Notes: a model not told the origin generated them from the sequence alone. Counted from the stretch's first letter, positions 27,458 through 38,056 are shown. The stretch: 64,000 nucleotides of DNA from Neobacillus sp. PS3-34 (GCF_030915465.1 NZ_CP133267.1:3833001-3897000); one strand, 5' to 3'. Made by a program: numbers and translations.

Positions 27458-28348
27458 ATGGATCGATTTCGTCGATATGTAAATGAATTATTTGTGTGGA
27501 ATGAGCAGATGAAAGAATTTCTTGATAATGAAGATATGAGTGCTGACTTAGAACTGTGGGAAAAACTTGAACGGTTTACTGGAGTCATTGAAGGAGTTTC
27601 AGACACACTATCAAATAAAGAGCTGCTTGATTTACAAATGGAAGCCGAAACAATTCATGATGAGATGGAATCCTATTTTAAAAGAAAACAAGAATATGGG
27701 ACGATATGGATAAATGAAACGGTTGTTCCCTCGGGGGGGCACAAGCTTCCTAAGCTTCCATACTCTTATAAAGCATTAGAGCCCTTAATTTCAGAAGAAA
27801 TCATGCTTTTGCACCATGACAAACATCATCAATCATATGTAGATGGGTTAAACAAGGCAGAGATAAATCTTAAAAAAGCCAGAGAGGTGAATGATTTCTC
27901 ACTGGTTAAATATTGGTCCAAGGAGCTTTCTTTCCACGGGTCCGGTCATTACCTGCACACTATTTTTTGGAATAATATGAAGCCTGGTGGCGGTGGGAAA
28001 CCGAAAGGAGCACTTCTGGCGAGTATTGAAAATTATTTTGGAAGCTTTGATGCTTTTCAAAAACACTTCTCTGAAGCTGCCAAGCAGGTAGAAGGGTCCG
28101 GATGGGCACTCCTTGTATGGTCACCAAGATCGAGGCATCTGGAGGTACTGCAATCAGAAAAACATAATGAGCTAACCCAATGGGATACCATACCGCTGCT
28201 TGTCCTTGATGTCTGGGAGCATGCCTACTATTTGCAGTACAAAAATAACCGGGCCCAATATATCGAAAATTGGTGGAAGCTTGTCAATTGGGAGGATGTA
28301 GAGAAACGCTTTGAGGAAGCCCGTCAACTAAAATGGCCTGCATATTAA
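27458..28348 (+). CDS. sodF: Fe/Mn superoxide dismutase with N-terminal extension
   Basis: 296 residues. The first 90 are a charged helical extension not present in ordinary dismutases; the SOD fold starts at HKLPKLPYSYKALEPLISEEIM. Metal ligands are visible: His in LLHHDKHHQSYVDGLN, His in GSGHYLHTIFWNNM, and Asp/His in VLDVWEHAYYLQYKNNRAQYI. The architecture matches B. subtilis SodF/YojM-region long SODs. Metal choice cannot be set from sequence. ATG 27458 has GGGAGGA upstream. Confidence 0.88.
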   Translation: MDRFRRYVNELFVWNEQMKEFLDNEDMSADLELWEKLERFTGVIEGVSDTLSNKELLDLQMEAETIHDEMESYFKRKQEYGTIWINETVVPSGGHKLPKLPYSYKALEPLISEEIMLLHHDKHHQSYVDGLNKAEINLKKAREVNDFSLVKYWSKELSFHGSGHYLHTIFWNNMKPGGGGKPKGALLASIENYFGSFDAFQKHFSEAAKQVEGSGWALLVWSPRSRHLEVLQSEKHNELTQWDTIPLLVLDVWEHAYYLQYKNNRAQYIENWWKLVNWEDVEKRFEEARQLKWPAY

Positions 28349-28388
28349 GAATGAATTTTTGGAAAAAAGAAATTCGCTTTTCCATTCT

Positions 28389-28424
28389 AAACCCAGCCAA
28401 TTTCTCCGTTGGCTGGGTTTTAGT
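28389..28424 (+). terminator. Terminator after the superoxide dismutase gene
   Basis: AAACCCAGCCAA...TTGGCTGGGTTT, perfect 12-base stem. Confidence 0.92.
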
Positions 28425-28451
28425 CATATCAGTCCCTGTTTTGCATAAACT
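28424..28451 (+). promoter_or_regulatory. SigE promoter of dacB
   Basis: TCATATC, 13-base spacer, CATAAACT; close to SigE consensus and 33 bases before the dacB ATG. dacB-spmAB is SigE-dependent in B. subtilis. Confidence 0.6.
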
Positions 28452-28484
28452 TGTACAAACCATATAAGGAGACGAGGTTATCAA

Positions 28485-29645
28485 ATGGTAAGGATCTGGA
28501 AACCAGGCATTATTGCCCTCATTGTCTCGCTTTTTATTGCTAATTTTCCTTATACTGTGGATGCCGCAGCTTCTGTAAGTGCTAAAAGCGCTATTTTAAT
28601 GGAACAGAAGACTGGAAGAGTCCTGTATGAGAAAGATGCTCACAAAATAAGCAGGATTGCGAGCATAACAAAAATCATGACAGCGATCCTCGCCATTGAA
28701 TCAGGTAAAATGGATGAGTATGTGAAGGTTAGTAACAAAGCAACGAAAGCAGAAGGTTCTTCAATTTACTTAAAAGCTGGAGAAAAAATAAAACTCAAGG
28801 ATCTGGTCTACGGTTTAATGTTAAGATCCGGCAATGACGCTGCCGTTGCTATTGCCGAATATGTGGGCGGGAGCGTGGATGGTTTTGCATTTTTAATGAA
28901 CCTAAAGGCAAGGGAAATAGGAATGGAAAATACCCATTTTTCCAATCCACATGGACTGGATGACCATGAGAACCACTATTCGACAGCTTATGATATGGCC
29001 CTTCTTACCCGGTATGCCATGATGAATAAGGAGTTTAAAAAGATTTCATCGACCAAAATTCATCGGGCACCAAATCCTTCTGAACAATGGGACAGGGTTT
29101 GGAAAAATAAGAATAGGCTGCTAACTAAATATAAATATTGTACAGGGGGAAAAACAGGATATACCAAAAGAGCAAAAAGAACCCTTGTTACAACTGCTGC
29201 AAAGGGAGATATGAAACTGATTGCCGTTACACTGAATGGTCCTGATGACTGGAACGACCATATTTCAATGTATGAGGACGGCTTTAAGGAATTTGATATG
29301 GCAGAAGTCCTTTCGAAAGGAAAGATTGAGAATATCAAGGGTCCTTATAAAAAAGGAATGTTGTTCTTGAAAAATTCAATCGTTTATCCGGCAACTACGG
29401 AAGAGATGAAGTTATTTAAGGTAGAATATAAAATTGCAAAATCATTTAATCGCAGCAACGAAGGTAGCCGGGAGCCGGAGATTGTTGGAAAAGCTATTGT
29501 ATATTTTGACGGAAAGCAGATCAAACAGACACCTGTCTATTATCAAGGCGGAATCAAGGGAAAAAAGGAAAAAAAGGAAAAAAGCCTTCGGGATTACTTT
29601 TCACAGATATTCCTATTCTTTATGGGCGTGAAAACTAATGGTTAA
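28485..29645 (+). CDS. dacB: D-alanyl-D-alanine carboxypeptidase DacB (PBP5*)
   Basis: Mother-cell carboxypeptidase that limits cortex cross-linking. 386 residues: signal peptide to about residue 28, SxxK in ASITK, SGN in LRSGNDAAV, KTG in GGKTGYTK, and a basic amphipathic C-terminus. Overlaps spmA by 8 bases. The order dacB-spmA-spmB is conserved in spore formers. Confidence 0.95.
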   Translation: MVRIWKPGIIALIVSLFIANFPYTVDAAASVSAKSAILMEQKTGRVLYEKDAHKISRIASITKIMTAILAIESGKMDEYVKVSNKATKAEGSSIYLKAGEKIKLKDLVYGLMLRSGNDAAVAIAEYVGGSVDGFAFLMNLKAREIGMENTHFSNPHGLDDHENHYSTAYDMALLTRYAMMNKEFKKISSTKIHRAPNPSEQWDRVWKNKNRLLTKYKYCTGGKTGYTKRAKRTLVTTAAKGDMKLIAVTLNGPDDWNDHISMYEDGFKEFDMAEVLSKGKIENIKGPYKKGMLFLKNSIVYPATTEEMKLFKVEYKIAKSFNRSNEGSREPEIVGKAIVYFDGKQIKQTPVYYQGGIKGKKEKKEKSLRDYFSQIFLFFMGVKTNG

Positions 29646-30225
29646 TTATGTTTGGGTGTTTATGACGATCTTTGGAGTCATATTTGCGATGGTGAACGGA
29701 ACAATGGATAAAGTTAATAAAGCAATTTTCAGCGGAGCGGGAGATGCTGTCACACTGTGCATCGGTTTGATCAGCATTCTCGTTTTCTGGCTTGGAATGA
29801 TGAAAATAGCTGAAGAATCTGGACTTCTTGAAAGATTGTCCAGACTATTTCGACCTCTGGTCAAGCGGCTTTTTCCGGATGTGCCCCCAAATCATCCGGC
29901 AATGGGATACATTTTATCAAACATGATTGCCAATATGTTTGGACTGGGAAATGCAGCCACACCCTTAGGGATTAAAGCGATGGAACAATTAAAAGAGCTG
30001 AATGGCGGAAAGGATTATGCCAGCAGGTCAATGGTAACCTTTCTCGCAATTAATACGTCCAGTATTACCCTGATTCCCACTACTGTTATAGCCATCAGAA
30101 TGACCTATCACTCTGCATCGCCAACTGAAATTGTGGTGCCAACGCTGATTGCAACCTTGATTTCAGCAATCGGAGGAATTTTAATCGATCGATATTTTTA
30201 TTTTCGAAGAAGCCGTAAAGGGTGA
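29638..30225 (+). CDS. spmA: Spore maturation protein A
   Basis: Membrane protein of 195 residues (NupC/SpmA fold) needed for spore core dehydration. Hydrophobic helices with VTLCIGLISILVFWLGMMKIAEESG, FPDVPPNHPAMGYILSNMIANMFGLGNAATPLGIKAM and FLAINTSSITLIPTTVIAIR. ATG inside the end of dacB. Confidence 0.95.
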   Translation: MVNYVWVFMTIFGVIFAMVNGTMDKVNKAIFSGAGDAVTLCIGLISILVFWLGMMKIAEESGLLERLSRLFRPLVKRLFPDVPPNHPAMGYILSNMIANMFGLGNAATPLGIKAMEQLKELNGGKDYASRSMVTFLAINTSSITLIPTTVIAIRMTYHSASPTEIVVPTLIATLISAIGGILIDRYFYFRRSRKG

Positions 30226-30231
30226 AAAATT

Positions 30232-30759
30232 TTGGAGGCACTTTCGCTAATTTCTCTGTGGTTCATTCCTGTTTTAATCGGTTTTATACTTTTATATGGA
30301 ACCTTTAAAGGGGTTCAAACGTATGAAAGCTTTGTAGAGGGCGGAAAAGAAGGAATCAAGATTGCCATTTCTATCATCCCATTTTTAGTGGGCATGCTGG
30401 TAGCCATTTCGGTATTCAGGGCATCTGGTGCACTTGAGTGGCTGACAGATTTTATTCGCCCAGCCCTGAAAGATATAGGCATCCCGGCGGAAATCGTTCC
30501 ACTTGCGATAATTAGGCCGATTTCAGGAACGGCTGCACTTGGAATGACTGCTGACCTGATAGCGGTCCATGGACCAGATTCTTTTCTTGGCAGGCTCGCT
30601 TCAGTTTTGCAAGGTAGTACTGATACCACTTTTTATGTTTTAACAGTCTATTTCGGCGCTGTTGGGATTAAGAAGATGGGTGATGCCTTGAAGGTTGGTT
30701 TGCTTGCCGATGTCGTGGGGATTGCAGCGGCAATTTTTGTGGTAGCATTTTTCTTTTGA
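30232..30759 (+). CDS. spmB: Spore maturation protein B
   Basis: 175-residue membrane partner of SpmA. Seen: GGKEGIKIAISIIPFLVGMLVAISVFRASGA, IIRPISGTAALGMTADL and STDTTFYVLTVYFGAVGIKK. TTG start six bases after spmA, with GGGTG upstream; the start fits the family N-terminus. Confidence 0.95.
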   Translation: MEALSLISLWFIPVLIGFILLYGTFKGVQTYESFVEGGKEGIKIAISIIPFLVGMLVAISVFRASGALEWLTDFIRPALKDIGIPAEIVPLAIIRPISGTAALGMTADLIAVHGPDSFLGRLASVLQGSTDTTFYVLTVYFGAVGIKKMGDALKVGLLADVVGIAAAIFVVAFFF

Positions 30760-30787
30760 ACAAAATAATGATATCCGAGTAAATTCC

Positions 30788-30828
30788 GTCTGTCTTGGCA
30801 GTTTTGCCTTAGCATTCGGTTTTTTTTT
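30788..30828 (+). terminator. Probable terminator after spmB
   Basis: GGCAGTTTTGCC stem-loop within CCG...CGG arms, ending in a run of T. Confidence 0.6.
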
Positions 30829-30936
30829 ATGAAAAAATAACCGTTACTTTGAAATTCGACAAACATGTGTCATAATTCAGTAGGATAGAATTAATAGGCT
30901 TACTTTTAGTAGTATAAAGTTTGGAGTGAAACATAG

Positions 30937-31674
30937 ATGGAAAGATTGCAAAAGGTTATCGCAAGGGCAGGGATTGCTTCCCGCCGCAAAGCGGAAGAAT
31001 TAATTAAAGAGGGACATGTAAAGGTGAATGGAAAGGTTGTTACGGAGCTTGGAACAAAAGTAACAGCATCTGATAAAGTGGAAGTGGACGAGATTCCAAT
31101 CGAAAAGGAAAATCCTGTATATTTCCTGATGTATAAACCGCGTGGAGTCATTTCAAGTGTTAAGGATGACAAAGGCAGGAAAGTAGTGACCGACTTTTTC
31201 CCTCTACTGAAGGAAAGGATTTATCCTGTAGGAAGGCTGGACTATGATACTTCAGGCTTATTGCTTCTTACAAATGACGGGGAATTCGCCAATCTTCTAA
31301 TGCATCCAAGAAATCAAATTGACAAAGTGTATGTAGTGAAAACAGAGGGAATTCCAGCCAAGGAAGATCTCCGTAAGCTGGAAAAGGGAATCAAGCTTGA
31401 AGATGGCAAGACTGCTCCCGCAAAGGTTAACCTTCTTTCAGCGGATAAAAGAAAGCAAACAGCTATTATTGAAATTACGATTCATGAAGGTCGGAATCGC
31501 CAAGTCAGAAGAATGTTTGAAGCGATTGGCTTCCCGGTCTTGAAACTAAAAAGGGAACGTTATTCATTTCTGACACTAGCGGGATTAAGAACAGGGGAAA
31601 TCCGTGAACTGACACATCACGAAGTGAAGCAGCTCCGGGCAGCAGCAAATGAGTCTCTTCATAAGAATTCATAA
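30937..31674 (+). CDS. rluB: 23S rRNA pseudouridine synthase RluB
   Basis: 245 residues. N-terminal S4 RNA-binding domain (RLQKVIARAGIASRRKAEELIKEGHVKVNG), then the RsuA-type catalytic motif GRLDYDTSGLLLLTNDGEF with its aspartate near residue 103, and HEGRNRQVRRMFEAIGFPVLKLKR. Pseudouridylates the helix 89/90 region of 23S rRNA in characterised relatives. RBS GGAGTG before the ATG. Confidence 0.93.
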   Translation: MERLQKVIARAGIASRRKAEELIKEGHVKVNGKVVTELGTKVTASDKVEVDEIPIEKENPVYFLMYKPRGVISSVKDDKGRKVVTDFFPLLKERIYPVGRLDYDTSGLLLLTNDGEFANLLMHPRNQIDKVYVVKTEGIPAKEDLRKLEKGIKLEDGKTAPAKVNLLSADKRKQTAIIEITIHEGRNRQVRRMFEAIGFPVLKLKRERYSFLTLAGLRTGEIRELTHHEVKQLRAAANESLHKNS

Positions 31675-31677
31675 AAA

Positions 31678-31731
31678 GTTCACAAATTCTTTTAGCGTAA
31701 ACACTATCGATATAGTGGCAAATGTTATAAT
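31678..31731 (+). promoter_or_regulatory. resA promoter with a ResD-like site
   Basis: TATAAT at 31726-31731 has no good -35. GTTCACAAA at 31678-31686 is the complement of the ResD consensus TTTGTGAAT with one mismatch. Activator-dependent transcription by the ResDE system encoded just downstream is inferred. Confidence 0.4.
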
Positions 31732-31769
31732 TTAGACCAACTAATGATGGGAGCCTGGGGGGTATTTTC

Positions 31770-32294
31770 TTGAAAAAACGGCGTTTATATGTAAGAAGCA
31801 TTATTTTATTGATTTTAGGGGCTGCCGTTGCCTATACACTTTATGCAAATTATACAAAAGATGATCAAATGAAGGTAGCGGTAGGGGAAAAAGCTCCAGA
31901 TTTTGTTCTTACCGATATGAATGGGGTAAAGCACCGCCTTTCAGATTATAAAGGTAAAGGTGTATTTTTGAACTTCTGGGGAACATGGTGTAAGCCTTGT
32001 GAAACTGAAATGCCATTCATTAATAACCAATATCACCAATTTAAAGATAAGGGTGTCGAGGTTCTTGCAGTGGATATAAAAGAATCCAATCTTGCGGTTA
32101 CGAAATTTGCAGAGCGGCACAAGCTTGATTTTCCGATCATGATCGATAAAGACGAGCAGGTCATGACTGAATATGGAATTGACCCACTGCCGGCGACTTT
32201 TTTAATCGACAAAAATGGATATGTAGTGAAATACCATACTGGCCAGCTTACAGAAGACATGGCAAAAGATCTTATGGAGCTTATCAAACCATAA
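31770..32294 (+). CDS. resA: Thiol-disulfide oxidoreductase ResA
   Basis: Membrane-anchored, extracytoplasmic thioredoxin-like protein of 174 residues that reduces the haem-binding cysteines of apocytochrome c. N-terminal anchor helix (SIILLILGAAVAYTLYANY), active site WGTWCKPCETEMP; the CxxC here is CKPC. Downstream cis-Pro segment LPATFLIDKNG. TTG start after a G-rich RBS; first gene of resABC. Confidence 0.94.
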   Translation: MKKRRLYVRSIILLILGAAVAYTLYANYTKDDQMKVAVGEKAPDFVLTDMNGVKHRLSDYKGKGVFLNFWGTWCKPCETEMPFINNQYHQFKDKGVEVLAVDIKESNLAVTKFAERHKLDFPIMIDKDEQVMTEYGIDPLPATFLIDKNGYVVKYHTGQLTEDMAKDLMELIKP

Positions 32295-32313
32295 TGCATA
32301 GGGAGTTTTTATA

Positions 32314-33956
32314 ATGAACGATGTTAAATGCGAATGCGGGCATGTAAATCCTCATGGCACCGTTTTGTGTGAAGCATGCGGAAAAGTACTGGATGAAAAA
32401 GAGAATGAAAATGAACTGCTGGATATGCGGTATGAAGGCAGTGCCCGCCGTTCCATAACGTACAACAAGACAATTATCGATAAAATTTGGAACTTCTTTT
32501 CCTCAGTAAAAGTGGGGGTATGGCTCATCGTCGTGACGCTAATTGCTTCCGCAGTGGGTACAATCCTTCCTCAGGAAATGTATATTCCTCCACAAATGCA
32601 GGCAGATGAATACTATCAGGATCAATATGGATGGGTAGGAAAAATTTATTACGAGCTTGGTTTTCATAATCTGTTCAGCTCCTGGTGGTATTTGATCCTG
32701 ATCGCTTCAATCGGTGTTTCGCTCGTTATCTGCAGCCTTGACAGAGTCATACCTTTATATAGGGCACTAAAGGCGCAGAATGTAACAAGGCATGAAGGGT
32801 TTTTGAAACGCCAGCGAGTTTTCGGGGTGACCGAAAACACCAATACGGAAGATTTGATGCCATTATTGAAGGAACGTTTGAAGGCTAAACGTTACAAAGT
32901 CAGGGAAGATAACGGTGACATTTTAGCTGAAAAAAACCGGTTCTCCCGCTGGGGTCCATACGTTAACCATGTGGGTTTGATTATTTTCCTCCTTGGGCCA
33001 TGATGAGATTTATACCCGGTATGTATATTGATAAAGTACTCTGGATTCGGGAAGGCGAAACAAAGGTCGTACCCGAAACTGATGGCAAGTATTATTTGAC
33101 CAATAATAAATTCATTCTACAAATCTATGATAAAGATAAAGATAGCAAAGTGTTTGAAAATGCGATCGACAGAGCAGGCAAAATTCCCAAGAACTATCAG
33201 TCAAACGTAATCCTCTATAAAAAGGAAGGCAATACATTGGCAGGGGAAAAGCCTAAGCTAAAAAAAGTAAAAGACTATAAAATTCGTGTAAACGAACCAT
33301 TAGAATTTGAAGGTTTTTCTGTTTACCAGGTGGATTATAAACTAAATGAGCTGAATTCCATGAGCTTTTCATTGATCGACAAAAATACAGAAAAGCCTTA
33401 TGGTGACCTGACCATTAATCTTTATAATCCAGAGCAGAAATATGATTTAGGACATGGGTACTCTGTTGAACTGCTCAGTTATTTCCCTGACTTTGAGTTT
33501 GGAAAAGATGGTGAGCCTACAACCAAGACCAGGCTTCCTAATAACCCTGCTTTCGTATTTCGTATGAAAACCCCTGATAAGCCAAAAGGGGAGACAAGCT
33601 TTGTTGCGATAAAGCAAACCATTGAACCATTCGGGGACAATAAGTACAAGATGAAATTCAGAGGTGTCAAGACGAATAATGTATCCGGTCTCACTGTCCG
33701 CAAGGATTCCACTTTATGGGCAATCATACTTGGCGGAATCATTTTTATGATTGGCGTTGTTCAGGGTGCTTATTGGAATCATCGCAGAATATGGATACAG
33801 CGTAAAAATGGGGATGTGTGGATTGCAGGCCATACAAATAAAAACTGGCACGGATTAAAAAGGGAAATTGAAGGCGTGTTAGCAGATACAAATCTGAATG
33901 AGCCAGCTGACAAGCTTCAAAATGAACATAACGGAACGGAGAAGGAGGGGTCATAA
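32314..33956 (+). CDS. resB: Cytochrome c biogenesis protein ResB (frameshifted)
   Basis: Membrane component of the system II haem-delivery/ligation complex with ResC. 547 residues after repair. The N-terminus has a CECGH...CEACG zinc-ribbon-like segment, then membrane helices (VGVWLIVVTLIASAVGTILP, WWYLILIASIGVSLVICSLDR), and a large extracytoplasmic domain ending in a last helix (LWAIILGGIIFMIGVVQGAYW). The frame breaks at about 32997: one G restores GGGGCC and reads IIFLLGAMMRFIPGMYIDKV, as in relatives. Confidence 0.93.
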
Positions 33957-35144
33957 TTGGTATCACTTAGCAGTAATTTGCTTTTAATCGCCTTTATTCT
34001 ATATTTAATTGCTACCCTATTTTTTGGAGGGGCAATTAAGTCCAAAAAGGGTGAAATTGAGAAAAAAGGCACGAATAAATGGGGAAAAATAGCGGTCTTT
34101 ATAACGATTATCGGATTTATTTCACAGCTTTCATTTTTTGTAATCAGGTGGATTGCATCAGGGCATGCACCTGTAAGTAACTTATTCGAATTTACAACCT
34201 TTTTTGGAATGGCACTTGTAGGTGCATTTCTTATCATTTACTTTATTTACAGAACACCATTGCTTGGGCTGTTCACGATGCCTGTTGCAGTCTTAGTCAT
34301 TGCATATGCAAGCATGTTCCCAAGGGATATTACACCTTTGATACCATCATTGAAAAGCTATTGGCTTTACATTCATGTTACAACTGCTGCTATCGGAGAA
34401 GCTATTCTTGCAGTAAGTTTTGCAGCGGGGCTTATCTACCTTGTAAAGACAATCGATCAATCCAAAGCCAGCAAACGAACCTTTTGGCTTGAAATCGTCA
34501 TGTTTTGCTTGATTACGACACTAGGGTTTATTTTCGTATCAAGCGCTTTCTCCCTTGCTGGATATCACGAAACATTTAATTGGGTTGATAAAGGTAAAAA
34601 CGCGGCAACAGTGGAATATACGATGCCAGCGATTGCAGGTCCGCATCAATGGGAATTAACAACTAAAGGTAAGTTTGAACCTGTTTTTGAAACTCCAGCA
34701 ATGGTTAATGCAAAGAAACTCAATACCGTTATATGGTCGGTCGGTGCAGGGCTTTTGCTTTATTCATTGTTCAGATTGATTTTGAGAAAACGGGTGGCAG
34801 CATCACTTAGGCCTTTTGTTAAAAATATCAATCTAGATCTCGTGGATGAGATCAGTTATCGATCCGTCCTTATTGGTTTTCCGGTTTTTACATTGGGAGC
34901 CTTGATATTCGCGATGATTTGGGCGCAGGTGGCCTGGACCAGATTCTGGGGATGGGATCCAAAAGAGGTTTGGGCATTAATCACCTGGCTGTTTTACGCG
35001 GCATTTTTGCATCTTCGCCTATCAAAAGGCTGGCATGGTGAAAAGTCAGCATGGCTGGCTGTTATCGGTTTTGCTATCATCATGTTTAACCTAGTTGCGG
35101 TAAATCTCGTTATTGCGGGATTACATTCATATGCAGGGTCTTAA
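33957..35144 (+). CDS. resC: Cytochrome c biogenesis protein ResC (CcsA/CcmC family)
   Basis: Polytopic membrane protein of 395 residues with the WWD haem-handling motif [16 protein letters not shown] near residue 330 and conserved histidines (including [12 protein letters not shown] and [11 protein letters not shown]). Works with ResB in haem export and ligation. TTG start right after the resB stop, with AAGGAGGGG. Confidence 0.95.
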   Translation: MVSLSSNLLLIAFILYLIATLFFGGAIKSKKGEIEKKGTNKWGKIAVFITIIGFISQLSFFVIRWIASGHAPVSNLFEFTTFFGMALVGAFLIIYFIYRTPLLGLFTMPVAVLVIAYASMFPRDITPLIPSLKSYWLYIHVTTAAIGEAILAVSFAAGLIYLVKTIDQSKASKRTFWLEIVMFCLITTLGFIFVSSAFSLAGYHETFNWVDKGKNAATVEYTMPAIAGPHQWELTTKGKFEPVFETPAMVNAKKLNTVIWSVGAGLLLYSLFRLILRKRVAASLRPFVKNINLDLVDEISYRSVLIGFPVFTLGALIFAMIWAQVAWTRFWGWDPKEVWALITWLFYAAFLHLRLSKGWHGEKSAWLAVIGFAIIMFNLVAVNLVIAGLHSYAGS

Positions 35145-35161
35145 TTTTATCCTGATTATTA

Positions 35162-35195
35162 ATAGCCTTCACTTTTTAAAAGTGGAGGCTTTTTA
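35162..35195 (+). terminator. Terminator after resC
   Basis: AGCCTTCACTTT...AAAGTGGAGGCT with T run. Confidence 0.85.
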
Positions 35196-35349
35196 AAAAA
35201 TTGCGAGAGATAATAAGGTTTGCTGCTGTTTACAAAACTAAATTGTAGACAAATGGTGAACCTTTAAATAATTATTAAGTTTATTCACATGAAAAGCATG
35301 GTAAATTGACAGTCCATTTTGTAAAATATCTGCATGAGGGGGAATATTG

Positions 35350-36066
35350 ATGGATAAAAACGTTAAGATTTTAGTAGTTGATGATGAAGAGAGAATCCGC
35401 CGCTTATTAAAAATGTACCTAGAGCGAGAAGAGTACACCATTGACGAAGCAGAAGATGGAAACGAAGCTCTTGTTAAAGCATTAGCAAATGACTATGATG
35501 TTATTCTTCTGGACCTCATGATGCCTGGAAAAGACGGGATTGAAGTTTGCCGTGAACTTAGGGAGAAAAAAGCTACCCCTGTCATTATGCTGACTGCAAA
35601 AGGTGAAGAAATTAACCGTGTCCAAGGCTTTGAAGTAGGGACAGATGATTATATTGTAAAACCATTCAGCCCACGTGAAGTGGTTCTTCGAGTGAAAGCA
35701 CTTTTACGTAGATCCTCACAAACAAGTTATTTACAAACGGATACAACAACGAAGGATGTCATTGTGTTTCCGCATTTAACGATTGATAACGATGCTCACA
35801 GGGTAACTGCAGATGGCAAAGAGGTCAGTTTAACTCCCAAAGAGTATGAACTTCTATATTTCTTAGCAAAATCACCGGATAAAGTATTTGATCGTGAAGC
35901 ACTTCTGAAAGAAGTGTGGCATTATGAATTTTTTGGTGACCTCCGTACAGTTGATACCCATGTTAAAAGGCTTCGAGAAAAGCTAAATAAGGTTTCAGAA
36001 GAAGCAGCAAGAATGATCGTAACAGTTTGGGGTGTGGGGTACAAGTTCGAGGTTGTGAATGAATGA
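35350..36066 (+). CDS. resD: Response regulator ResD
   Basis: OmpR-family regulator of 238 residues that controls aerobic/anaerobic respiration genes. Receiver: VVDDEERIRRLL, phospho-Asp in VILLDLMMPGKDG (about residue 57), TAKGEE, YIVKPFSPRE. Output winged helix: LTPKEYELLYFLAKSPDKVF and RTVDTHVKRLREKL, VWGVGYKF. ATG 35350 has GAGGGG seven bases upstream. The 3' end overlaps resE by four bases. Confidence 0.95.
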   Translation: MDKNVKILVVDDEERIRRLLKMYLEREEYTIDEAEDGNEALVKALANDYDVILLDLMMPGKDGIEVCRELREKKATPVIMLTAKGEEINRVQGFEVGTDDYIVKPFSPREVVLRVKALLRRSSQTSYLQTDTTTKDVIVFPHLTIDNDAHRVTADGKEVSLTPKEYELLYFLAKSPDKVFDREALLKEVWHYEFFGDLRTVDTHVKRLREKLNKVSEEAARMIVTVWGVGYKFEVVNE

Positions 36067-37837
36067 TTTTTTTAAGAAGTGTTGTAGGTAAACTATGGTT
36101 TACCATTCTTTTGCTCGTTTCATTTATACTGTTTATTTTAACGGTATTGTTGCTTGAGTTTTTTGAAAGTCACAATATAGATGTTACCAAGAAAGCACTC
36201 ACTGAGACCGCAGAGAAAATTGCGAATGTTTTGGAGCAGCATAAAAATGATCCAATTGGTCTGGAAATTTCTTGGGAAGTTATTGATGATGTGACTAAGG
36301 TAGTAATCATTAAAAATGATCATGAAATTTATTACTCTCCCAATACTGAAAAGGCCAAGAAGCTGACGCTTGCCGATATTAAGAGGGATCCGGAGTTATC
36401 CAAGGTGTTTAATGGGAAGAAACAAGTTGAGAAGGTTTCTTCCCTATCTCTTGATAAGGGTAAAAATAGCGGTGCTGTTTACTCCATAATCGGTGTTCCA
36501 CTTCATCAGGCGGGTGGAAAAAATGGTGCCGTTTTTATTTATCAATCTCTAGAGGTCATTAAAGAAACAACCAGTTCAACGACCAAGTTTATTATCCTTG
36601 TCGCCGGAGTAGCGATTGTATTAACAACCATTTTCGCCTTCTTTTTATCTACAAGAATTACCGCACCCCTAAGAAAAATGAGGGAAGCTGCTTTTGAGGT
36701 TGCAAGAGGAAAATTCGATACGAAGGTCCCTATTCTAACTCGTGATGAAATTGGCGAACTGGCGACAGCCTTTAATCAGATGGGCAGACAGCTGAAATTT
36801 AACATAAATGCCCTCAGCCAGGAGAAAGAACAGTTAGCGAGCATATTAAGCAGCATGGCGGACGGTGTTATTACGTTTAACAGGGATGGTACAATCCTGA
36901 TTACCAATCCGCCTGCGGATCGTTTTCTCCAGCATTGGTATTACGATAAAGACAGCAATATAACAAATAATGAAGCAGTACCTTCGCAGGTGATGGCACT
37001 TTTCCAACAAGCGGTAGACACGGAGAAGGAACAAATCGGTGAAATTTCTCTTCAGGGGCGGTATTGGGTCATAATTGTCAGTCCGCTTTACAGCAATACG
37101 TTTATTCGTGGAGCAGTTGCAGTTGTCAGAGATATGACTGAAGAACGGCAGCTGGATAAGTTAAGAAAAGACTTTATTGCAAATGTTTCTCACGAGCTGC
37201 GAACACCGATTTCAATGCTGCAAGGATATAGTGAAGCGATTATAGATGATATTGCCGGTACAGATGAAGAGAAAAAAGAAATGGCAAGAGTTATTTATGA
37301 TGAATCATTAAGAATGGGCCGCCTTGTAAATGAACTTTTGGATTTGGCGCGTATGGAAGCCGGGCATATTCAGCTGACTATTGATGAAGTGAACATTTCC
37401 ACCTATATCACTAGGATCATCCGTAAGTTCCAAGGACTCGCAAAGGACAATGACATTAACCTGACGACAAACATAAGCAGTGAGGATCTCCGTTTTTCCT
37501 TCGATCCCGACAGAATTGAACAAGTTCTAACGAATCTGATTGATAATGCCATCCGACATACCCCAAAAAATGGAGAAGTATCTGTCTCGGTCCATCCAGA
37601 GGAAAAAGGGATCGGTGTGGAAGTAAAGGATTCTGGCTTAGGAATACCTGTCGAAGACCTGCCATTTGTTTTTGAAAGATTCTATAAGGCTGACAAGGCA
37701 CGCACAAGAGGAAAAGCAGGTGGCACAGGTGCATTGCAATTGCTAAAAACATTATAGATGCGCATCGAGGCCATATATCTGTTCAGAGCAAAGAGGACCA
37801 GGGAACGACATTTTCCTTCTTTTTACCTCGAAAATAA
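36063..37837 (+). CDS. resE: Sensor histidine kinase ResE (frameshifted)
   Basis: Membrane sensor of about 591-592 residues. N-terminal helix, extracytoplasmic domain, second helix (FIILVAGVAIVLTTIFAFFL), HAMP (STRITAPLRKMREAAFEVARG), PAS-like region, H box VSHELRTPISMLQGYSEA, N box NLIDNAIRHTPKNGE, G1 DSGLGIPVEDLPFVFERFYKAD. The break at about 37729 lies in the G2 box: it reads GGTGA, then out of frame LQLLKTL. Relatives have GGTGLGLAIAKNII. Adding one base gives TGALAIAK; adding four (e.g. a GGCCTTGG context) gives the canonical motif. After it IDAHRGHISVQSKEDQGTTFSFFLPRK continues to 37837. Confidence 0.92.
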
Positions 37838-37910
37838 GAAAAATAACAGGCTTTATGCCGATTGTTCTTGATTCACGGGAAACATTCCGAAATATATGCC
37901 TGCTTGATAA

Positions 37911-37941
37911 GGACCCATCTCTTAAAAAGATGGGTCTTTTT
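37911..37941 (+). terminator. Terminator of the res operon
   Basis: GACCCATCT...AGATGGGTC followed by T run, perfect 9-base stem. Confidence 0.9.
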
Positions 37942-38002
37942 ACGCTCTGTTTTTACCAAATAATCCCTTCCTTTTTTTGTATAAACAGTCTATATTTAGA
38001 GA

Positions 38003-38029
38003 TGTAACTTTTTATAAATAGAATACGAC
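38003..38029 (+). promoter_or_regulatory. ECF promoter of sigX (autoregulation)
   Basis: TGTAAC, 17-base spacer, CGAC; this is the ECF pattern, with the CGAC -10 that SigX prefers. 27 bases before the sigX ATG. Confidence 0.7.
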
Positions 38030-38056
38030 TAATTTAATGAACGGGGAGGGAAATCG

